11,733 nt of DNA from an uncultured Verrucomicrobiota bacterium (GTDB taxonomy: Bacteria; Verrucomicrobiota; Kiritimatiellia; RFP12; UBA1067), in contig CAMPAF010000059.1 in assembly GCA_946631535.1 (NCBI GenBank), positions 1 through 11,733 on the forward strand. Reading direction: 5' to 3'. Shown here in pieces: positions 7,101-11,733 of the stretch (position 1 is its first letter; each line of letters opens with the position of its first letter). The notes under the pieces were generated by a model. That model was not told the DNA's origin, did no database searches, and worked only from the letters and a program-made list of their open reading frames with translations. The translations under genes were made by a program, and so were the position numbers.

Positions 7101-8689
7101 CGCGCCGCAAGCGCGTCCGCCCGATCGAGGAGGACCAGCACCCTGAAGATCGGCAGCATCTGGTCGAGCCCGCGCGGCTCGTCCGCGAGCGCCGAGACGG
7201 CGGCCACTATCTCCGGATAGCGCACACGGTATTCCTTCGAGAACCAGACGATGAAAGGAACCGCCAGGAGGTCGGGGGACGAGGCGTCGCGCCAGTGGGG
7301 GGAGGACGGCGTCTCGCCGTGGTCGGAAAGATAGACGAGAAAGCATGGTCGATTGAGCGACTTCAGCATCTCGACCATCTGGCCGAGGATTAGGTCGGTG
7401 AATGCGATGGTGTTGTCGTAGAGGTTTGACTTGTACGCCACGAACGAGTTCGGGTCGGCGATGCCGGGCGCGACATCGCCCTCGTATCGCGGATAGATGT
7501 CGCGGTTGAGAGGATAGCGGAAAAGCGGTGGCGCGTGGGATCCCATGAGATGGAGGAATACGACTTGTCCTGCGGGCGCTGAGCGGATGGCCTTCTCCGC
7601 CGGCGGCAGAAGGTCGTTGTCGAGCGACTCGGGAGTGCTGTCGGGCTGCTCGTGCAGGTAGTACTTCGTGTCGCATCCGGTGAACAGCAGCGACTCCACG
7701 CCTTCCCACCGGCCCCACCTCGAGTGGGCGGAGAAAAGGCTGCATACGTATCCGGCGGCGGCGCACTGCTGTGGGAAGGTGGAGCGGGTCTCGTGGGGGT
7801 TGTCCCGCGACGCCTCGGTGAGCAGGCTCCTGAGCGACTTGCCGGTGGTGGCATGGATCGCCTGTACGTCCTTGAACACCACAAGCTCCTTCTTGATCTC
7901 GCACATCATCGGCGTTGTCGGCCGCTCGTATCCGTAGAGATTCCAGTGGGTCCTGGTGGCAGATTCGCCTATTGCGAAGACGCCCAGCATCTCCTTGATG
8001 CGTTCGGGGTCTGCCAAGGTGTTTGCCGGAAGGCGAGGCGCGCGAGCGGTCTTGGCCATGTCCGTGTACATCGCGTAGTTGTGGACCGTGTCTACAGGCA
8101 GGAACGTGAACATCGCCTCGTTCCCGACCGTCAGCGGGCTTGTCAGGATGAGGTTGCAGATGACGAACGGCACGCAGAAGGCGATGCCGACGGCGGCGGA
8201 AAGGCGTGAGACCTCGGGATATCGGACGCGGCGGAAGAGGAACAGTCCGGCAGGGATCGCAACCGAAAGGGCGAGGACCGTCGCGGCCACGCCAATCCAC
8301 GAGAACTGTCCGAAGAACTCGCGCATCTCCTGCATCGAGCTCGTGCATACTATCATCAGCCAGTCACCGTCCAGCATCATGCCGTGCGAGACTCTTGCGA
8401 CGGCCTCTGTCGTCTCCACCAGCACGAGATATGGCCACAGGACGAGATAGAATGGGCGGGCGCGCCGGCCAAGGAGAAACGCCGGCGCGGAGAGGAGCAG
8501 CCCCCACTTCAGCGCACGGCCGAACCGGAAAAGCCAAGATAGGAACGGGCCCTCGAAGAAGATCTCAAGCTGCGTGCGCACTTCGCGCTGGAGCAGCAGG
8601 TCAAGGAGGACGACCGCCGTGAAGACGGCGACAAATGGCGCTGCCGATGCAAGTATGCGTTTGACGTAAGCCTTGGCGGACTGGATCAT
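7097..8689 (-). CDS. Membrane phosphoethanolamine transferase-type enzyme (EptA/CptA-like, sulfatase fold)
   Basis: About 530 residues. The N-terminal 200 hold about five membrane helices (roughly 8-30, 53-72, 76-94, 131-152 and 167-188), followed by a periplasmic alkaline-phosphatase/sulfatase-type domain. Family motifs are IGESATRTHWNLYGYERPTTP (metal Glu242; Ser243 at the nucleophile position, as in the GEST variants of CptA-like enzymes rather than the Thr of EptA), HLMGSHAPPL (His385), YDNTIAFTD and LSDHGE (Asp456, His457). Such enzymes move phosphoethanolamine from phosphatidylethanolamine to lipid A, core sugars or glycans; the acceptor here is unknown. The ATG at 8689 follows the cdsA stop by one base with no Shine-Dalgarno sequence, suggesting translational coupling. 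An in-frame TTG at 8704 would overlap cdsA. The stop lies in CTAG, shared with the convergent phosphoesterase gene. Confidence 0.86.
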   Translation of the reverse strand: MIQSAKAYVKRILASAAPFVAVFTAVVLLDLLLQREVRTQLEIFFEGPFLSWLFRFGRALKWGLLLSAPAFLLGRRARPFYLVLWPYLVLVETTEAVARVSHGMMLDGDWLMIVCTSSMQEMREFFGQFSWIGVAATVLALSVAIPAGLFLFRRVRYPEVSRLSAAVGIAFCVPFVICNLILTSPLTVGNEAMFTFLPVDTVHNYAMYTDMAKTARAPRLPANTLADPERIKEMLGVFAIGESATRTHWNLYGYERPTTPMMCEIKKELVVFKDVQAIHATTGKSLRSLLTEASRDNPHETRSTFPQQCAAAGYVCSLFSAHSRWGRWEGVESLLFTGCDTKYYLHEQPDSTPESLDNDLLPPAEKAIRSAPAGQVVFLHLMGSHAPPLFRYPLNRDIYPRYEGDVAPGIADPNSFVAYKSNLYDNTIAFTDLILGQMVEMLKSLNRPCFLVYLSDHGETPSSPHWRDASSPDLLAVPFIVWFSKEYRVRYPEIVAAVSALADEPRGLDQMLPIFRVLVLLDRADALAAR

Positions 8690-8690
8690 C

Positions 8691-9584
8691 TTAGGAGAAG
8701 GCAATCAGCAGCGGATAGACGATCGCGGGCAGGAAGAGGGTAGAGTCGAGCATGTCGAGGAACCCGCCCATGCCGGCAGGCATGAAGGTGGCGGAGTCCT
8801 TGACGCCCACCTCGCGCTTGAAGCGGGACTCGATGAGGTCGCTGGCCGTGGCCACGAGCGCCGTGGCGGCGCCGATGGCGAGCGCGCGCGGGTAGGTGAG
8901 CGATTCCCAGGCGAGGATGTCATCCGCCCATCCGAAGCGGCGGGCGAGCCAGAGGAACACGGCCGCGGTGGCGGCGGCGAACAACATCGAGCCGGCAAGG
9001 CCCTCCCACGACTTCTTGGGCGATATGGACGGGCACATCTTGTGCTTGCCGAACGCGACGCCGAACGCGAAGCCGCCGGTGTCGGAGAACTTGGCCATGG
9101 CGACCAGGGCGAGGAGGGTGTAGAGTCCGGCGCGCGAGGTCCACGCCTCGCCGCCCCAGAACCCGTGTCCGGTGTACTGCGTCGTCAGGAGGAAGAACGC
9201 GAGAAGGAACGGGACGTAGAGGAAACCCATCAGCGTGACACCGATCGAGCCGATGGGATTGGCGTATCGGGAGCTGAAGAGCACGAAGAGGCAGAGCAGG
9301 AGGAACGTCAGCAGCACTGCGGGGATGAAGTAGAACACTACCGCGAAGAGGTCGGGGCTGAACCCGTACAGACCGGCGACCGATACGAACGCTCCGCCGG
9401 CGATGAGCCCGAACCACGTGACGGGCTGGTACTTCCTGGCCAGCTGGTAGAACTCCAGCTGCGCTAGGGTGGATAGGGCGAGAACGATCGGGAATATGCC
9501 GCGCAGAGGGCAATACAGGAAGAGAGCTATGACGCCAATGCCTACGGCGAGGCCAGAAAATGTTCGTTTAGCGATAGGGTTCAT
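8691..9584 (-). CDS. cdsA: Phosphatidate cytidylyltransferase (CDP-diacylglycerol synthase)
   Basis: An inner-membrane protein of 297 residues with about eight hydrophobic helices. It makes CDP-diacylglycerol from phosphatidic acid and CTP, the entry step to phosphatidylethanolamine and phosphatidylglycerol. The CdsA signature sits at the C terminus, residues about 253-281: SRFKREVGVKDSATFMP, then GMGGFLDMLDS. The paired basic residues, KDS and the final D-x-x-D (Asp277, Asp280) are kept, while the usual PGHGG reads PAGMGG. The upstream motif SDTGGFAFG and the PKKSWEG loop are also typical. I chose ATG 9584 rather than the longer open frame to 9632 because an extended -10 promoter lies at 9612-9620 and AAAGGA is placed at 9588-9593. 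The length is normal for the family. Its product feeds the phospholipid pool used by the transferase encoded directly downstream. Confidence 0.94.
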   Translation of the reverse strand: MNPIAKRTFSGLAVGIGVIALFLYCPLRGIFPIVLALSTLAQLEFYQLARKYQPVTWFGLIAGGAFVSVAGLYGFSPDLFAVVFYFIPAVLLTFLLLCLFVLFSSRYANPIGSIGVTLMGFLYVPFLLAFFLLTTQYTGHGFWGGEAWTSRAGLYTLLALVAMAKFSDTGGFAFGVAFGKHKMCPSISPKKSWEGLAGSMLFAAATAAVFLWLARRFGWADDILAWESLTYPRALAIGAATALVATASDLIESRFKREVGVKDSATFMPAGMGGFLDMLDSTLFLPAIVYPLLIAFS

Positions 9585-9611
9585 GTGTCCTTTCGGGGAA
9601 AATGCGGAGAC

Positions 9612-9620
9612 ATTATACCA
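9612..9620 (-). promoter_or_regulatory. Extended -10 promoter element for the cdsA operon
   Basis: Read on the minus strand this is TGGTATAAT, with a perfect TATAAT at 9617-9612. Transcription would start near 9605, giving a leader of about 20 nt before ATG 9584. No good -35 hexamer is present at 17-18 bp, which is common for extended -10 promoters. It lies inside the longest open frame of cdsA and so supports the shorter start. Confidence 0.65.
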
Positions 9621-9658
9621 TAAAATCAGCAATCGCGTTTCACGACATAGGGTAGCAG

Positions 9659-9711
9659 CAAAGATTCCGAATCATCGGGAGTGACGCGCTCGCGATGATT
9701 CGGAATCTTTG
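9659..9711. repeat. Long near-perfect inverted repeat in the divergent intergenic region
   Basis: Arms of 19 nt (CAAAGATTCCGAATCATCG at 9659-9677 and its exact complement at 9693-9711) are followed inward by one G/G mismatch and three more pairs (GAG 9679-9681 with CTC 9689-9691), leaving a 7-nt loop. It is not followed by a T-run on either strand and lies between two divergent promoters, so it is not an ordinary terminator. It could be an operator for a dimeric regulator, a REP-like or MITE-type repeat, or an RNA structure. Confidence 0.85.
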
Positions 9712-9715
9712 GAGT

Positions 9716-9742
9716 GGGATTTCGGGATTGTGGGGAGAGGGG
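9716..9742 (+). repeat. Four G-runs at 8-bp spacing; canonical G-quadruplex pattern
   Basis: G-runs start at 9716, 9724, 9732 and 9739/9740 (GGG, GGG, GGGG, GGGG) with loops of 5, 5 and 3 nt, matching the G3+N1-7 four-tract pattern on the plus strand. The tract spans the putative -35 hexamer and part of the spacer of the surface-protein promoter. The pattern is visible directly; folding in the cell is not shown. Confidence 0.6.
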
Positions 9743-9756
9743 AGTTTTGGTAGAAT
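9728..9756 (+). promoter_or_regulatory. Putative promoter of the surface beta-helix protein gene
   Basis: TTGTGG at 9728-9733, a 17-bp spacer and TAGAAT at 9751-9756, preceded by TG at 9748-9749, form TGGTAGAAT, the same extended -10 form as at 713-721. A 7-bp inverted repeat, AGAATTC-ctat-GAATTCT (9752-9769), covers the -10 and probable start site and could be an operator. The leader would be about 75 nt. Confidence 0.55.
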
Positions 9757-9773
9757 TCCTATGAATTCTCCCT

Positions 9774-9839
9774 TGCCAATGCCAAGGACCGTGGCTGGCA
9801 GATGGAGATAGTCGCTTTTACTGGAAGGAAGTCTGGCAT
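9774..9839 (+). promoter_or_regulatory. Leader hairpin and possible start-codon sequestering pair
   Basis: In the 5' leader, TGCCA (9774-9778) and GCCA (9781-9784) pair with TGGC (9792-9795) and TGGCA (9796-9800), giving nine pairs, a 2-nt bulge and a 7-nt loop. The alternative pairing of ATGCCA (9779-9784) with TGGCAT (9834-9839) would cover the ATG at 9838. The two structures exclude each other. The complementarity is seen in the sequence; a regulatory role is speculation. Confidence 0.3.
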
Positions 9840-10488
9840 GAAGAAACTGATGGCAATGGCGGCGATTGCGACAATCGCAATCTCCCCGGCGCGCGGCGAC
9901 ACGTACACCGTGGCGGAGGGCGAGACCCAGACGCTGGACAGCGTGACGAACACGACGCGCTTCACGAAGAGCGGCAAGGGCACGCTCGTCGTGACCGGCA
10001 CGAACTCGCTCACGTCGCTGACGTCCTCGGGCGGCACACTGAACTTCCACGGCGGCGAGACGACGATCTCCGGTGCCGGGTCGAGCGGCGCCTACGGGGA
10101 CGCTGCCTTCGTCAACAACGGAGACGCGTTCATCGTCGACGGCGGCGCGACCGTGAAGATCACCGGCGGCGCGTACGCCCATTCGAACAACGGCATTCTC
10201 CTCGTCACGAACGGCACGTTTGACGCGACCGCTCTCGGCAACGACCTCATGAACGGCTTTACGGGGACGTTTCCGTCGTCGCGGATCGTCATCAACGACG
10301 GCGGCGTGGTGAAGGCCGGGCTGTTGCGGGTGGTCGGCGCAGAGGCTGGAACGGCGGCCAAGAAAGAGTATTTCAGCATCGACCTGAACGCGGGCGGCGC
10401 GTTGTATGTCAAATCCTTCTGGGAGGACAACGGTTCGCGCTACGGGCGCATCAACTTCAACGGCGGCGTGCTCCGTCCGACCGCATGA
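9838..10488 (+). CDS. Secreted beta-helix surface protein, N-terminal part, ended by a probable frameshift
   Basis: A 216-residue reading frame with a signal peptide (MKKLMAMAAIATIAISPARG) and then low-complexity, Gly/Thr/Asn-rich beta-strand sequence. Residues about 44-75 (GKGTLVVTGTNSLTSL, then SGGTLNFHGGETTISG) resemble the autotransporter-associated beta-strand repeat (PF12951/TIGR02601). Later parts repeat the pattern of short strands ending in NGG, DGG or AGG, as in a right-handed beta-helix passenger. The start was chosen over ATG 9802 because it gives the signal peptide and has GGAAGGAAG at 9823-9831. The frame stops with TGA at 10486 directly after NFNGGVLRPTA, while the same kind of sequence goes on in the -1 frame from 10485. 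This is most likely one gene interrupted by a one-base loss or a sequencing error. A role in adhesion or glycan binding is possible but cannot be read from sequence. Confidence 0.75.
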   Translation: MKKLMAMAAIATIAISPARGDTYTVAEGETQTLDSVTNTTRFTKSGKGTLVVTGTNSLTSLTSSGGTLNFHGGETTISGAGSSGAYGDAAFVNNGDAFIVDGGATVKITGGAYAHSNNGILLVTNGTFDATALGNDLMNGFTGTFPSSRIVINDGGVVKAGLLRVVGAEAGTAAKKEYFSIDLNAGGALYVKSFWEDNGSRYGRINFNGGVLRPTA

Positions 10489-11733
10489 TTTTCGTCCAGA
10501 GCGGCAAGACGTTCTACACCGGCTCGCAGGGACGGCTCGTCATCGGCGGCGAGATCAAGACCGAGCCGAGCCCGGGCCTCGACTACACGACGAACAACCT
10601 GTTCCAGGTGCGGAGCGACTGGGCCGGCACGGTGGTCATCGGTCCGGGCGAGGGGATCACGAACAACCTCGGGCGGATGTACGTCGGCGCCGGCCTGGAG
10701 GTGACCAACGGCGTGTTCCGCCTCGCGTCGGGCGGCCAAAAGATGGGCGGCCACAGCCTCGTCGAAATCTTGAACGTCACGGGCAACGGCTCTTCCTTCA
10801 GCAACACGAAGGGTCATCTGAAGCTGACGGCCGGCGAACTGTACTCGACGCAGAACAACTACTCCGAAGTCAGCAATTACGGGCACGTCGAGGTCGTGGG
10901 CGGCAGGATCAACACGCCGAACAGCCATTGGCTGATGGGGTTGACGGGGCCTTCCAAGCTCTCCGTGTCGAATGGCGGCGAGTTTGTGGTGGGTGAGTTC
11001 CGCCTCGGGCAGACCAAGGCCTGCAAGAACGAAATGAGCCTCGGCAAGGGCGGCGTGATCCGTCCGAAGAAATTGCTCCTTGAGTACGGCAACGACCAGG
11101 ATGTCACGTTCAACTTCGACGGCGGGCGCTTTCAGTCGAACGTTGCGGATGACGCATACAGCACGCTTTTCTACGCGTCTACGCACGCGAAGTGGGACGG
11201 CGTGAACTTCAGCGTGCGCGAGGGCGGCGCGGTGCTGGATTCGTCGTTTGGGAAGCATGTCTGGTGGGCGCGTCCGCTCGTCAGCGGCGCCGAGCACGAC
11301 GGCGGCCTGACCTGCGTCATGGGCAAGAACAAGGACGTGGTGCTGTGCGACAAGGCGGCCCCCTGCTCCTACAACGGCCCGACGCGAACGATGTTTACCA
11401 CCGGCACCAACTTCGGCAGCCTGCAATGCCGCGTGGCGGACGTGCTGCCGGGAACGACGACTCTCCAGATCGGACCCCACACGCAAATCGGATTTAACAG
11501 CAGCTGGAGCTCCGGCCACGACCTCGACCAGACCGTCGCCCGCGTCGAGGGCATCGGCAACGTCGTCTATTGCACGAAGCTCGTCGTCACGAACGGCATC
11601 GCGGCCGTATTCGACGGCGCGTACGGCACCTTGACCTTCGCCAACGGCTGCTCGCTCGCCGGCGACTACACGATTGTCGGCAACACGAACGGCTGCGGCT
11701 GCGTGAAGTTCAACCAGAACCAGGACGTCTCGA
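10485..11733 (+). CDS. Continuation of the beta-helix surface protein, partial, open at the window end
   Basis: An open frame of 416 codons with no stop up to the last base. It begins at ATG 10485, overlapping the previous stop as ATGA, but has no signal peptide of its own, so it is best read as the continuation of the preceding frame. The translation keeps the same beta-helix style: GRLVIGGEI, GRMYVGAGLEVTNGVFRLASG, GHVEVVGGRINTPNSHWLMG, KLSVSNGGEFVVGEFRLGQT, FNFDGGRF, KLVVTNGIAAVFDG and LTFANGCSLAGDYTIVG. Strands of similar length that each close on G, GG or NG recur about every 20-25 residues. The C terminus lies outside, so I cannot say whether it ends in an outer-membrane barrel, a PEP-CTERM-like tail or another anchor. 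A separately translated protein by termination-reinitiation is possible but less likely. Confidence 0.72.
   Translation, partial: MIFVQSGKTFYTGSQGRLVIGGEIKTEPSPGLDYTTNNLFQVRSDWAGTVVIGPGEGITNNLGRMYVGAGLEVTNGVFRLASGGQKMGGHSLVEILNVTGNGSSFSNTKGHLKLTAGELYSTQNNYSEVSNYGHVEVVGGRINTPNSHWLMGLTGPSKLSVSNGGEFVVGEFRLGQTKACKNEMSLGKGGVIRPKKLLLEYGNDQDVTFNFDGGRFQSNVADDAYSTLFYASTHAKWDGVNFSVREGGAVLDSSFGKHVWWARPLVSGAEHDGGLTCVMGKNKDVVLCDKAAPCSYNGPTRTMFTTGTNFGSLQCRVADVLPGTTTLQIGPHTQIGFNSSWSSGHDLDQTVARVEGIGNVVYCTKLVVTNGIAAVFDGAYGTLTFANGCSLAGDYTIVGNTNGCGCVKFNQNQDVS

Noticed and set aside
6789..8348. A 519-codon minus-strand open frame in a different frame from the transferase gene
   Set aside because: It overlaps the transferase gene in the wrong frame and part of the phosphoesterase gene. 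The composition is Arg/Pro/His-rich and no family motif is visible.
8673..9467. A plus-strand open frame of 264 codons opposite cdsA
   Set aside because: The translation is Glu/Arg/Gly low-complexity, as expected for the complement of a membrane-protein gene; cdsA has the clear signature.
9761..9811. A 16-codon upstream ORF before the surface gene
   Set aside because: Its ATG is only 5 nt past the -10 hexamer, probably at or upstream of the transcription start, and it has no ribosome binding site.
10478..10495. Programmed -1 ribosomal frameshifting in the surface gene
   Set aside because: No X-XXY-YYZ slippery heptamer is present before the stop, and beta-helix proteins are not known to use it. 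A mutation or sequence error is simpler.
1..11733. CRISPR array, tRNA, rRNA, insertion sequence or prophage genes
   Set aside because: I saw no spaced direct repeats, tRNA-like cloverleaf, rRNA sequence, transposase motif or phage structural gene.

Overview
The window is GC-rich and densely coded, with the GC-biased third positions that produce long open shadows in every frame. Its gene set is periplasmic or lipoprotein glycan-active enzymes (GH92, a GH127 remnant), Tat- and lipoprotein-exported hydrolases, a divergent ROK protein, and the start of a beta-helix surface protein with autotransporter-type repeats. This fits a Gram-negative, glycan-degrading bacterium of the PVC group. My best guess is a gut Kiritimatiellae or related Verrucomicrobiota lineage; this is inferred from gene content, as there is no rRNA or marker-gene evidence here.

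Layout: (1) 83-685, a promoter and a decayed GH127 (beta-L-arabinofuranosidase-type) gene reduced to its signal peptide, a short N-terminal piece and C-terminal pieces in three frames. (2) 693-7100, a plus-strand run of four genes with short gaps (29, 33 and 44 nt), probably one operon. It starts from a promoter placed so that the mRNA would be leaderless. The genes are a lipoprotein fusing a lactonase beta-propeller to an endonuclease/exonuclease/phosphatase domain, a ROK-fold protein that has lost the family zinc site, a secreted GH92 alpha-mannosidase, and a Tat-exported calcineurin-like phosphoesterase. (3) 7097-9617, a minus-strand pair, cdsA followed by a membrane phosphoethanolamine-transferase-type enzyme, meeting the first operon tail to tail with overlapping stop codons. 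(4) 9585-9837, a structured divergent intergenic region with two promoters, a long near-perfect hairpin, four G-runs at 8-bp spacing, a palindrome over the plus -10 element and a leader hairpin. (5) 9838 to the window end, a large secreted beta-helix protein broken by a frameshift at about 10485 and running off the window.

The plus operon looks like part of a carbohydrate-degradation locus: GH92 (and once GH127) act on host or plant glycans outside the cytoplasm, with two exported phosphoesterase-type enzymes and a lactonase processing products. The minus pair couples CDP-diacylglycerol synthesis with a transferase that normally consumes phosphatidylethanolamine to decorate envelope glycolipids or glycans.

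Two patterns stand out. Four start regions share an extended -10 element, TGnTAnAAT; three of these also have a TTGnGC/TTGTGG -35 at 17-18 bp. Deletion or frameshift scars (GH127 remnant, fused lactonase/EEP with a fossil lipobox, short GH92, split surface protein) are frequent, which points to either local decay or assembly error. I do not see a clearly new defence or mobile system. The least explained pieces are the divergent intergenic region and the zinc-less ROK protein.
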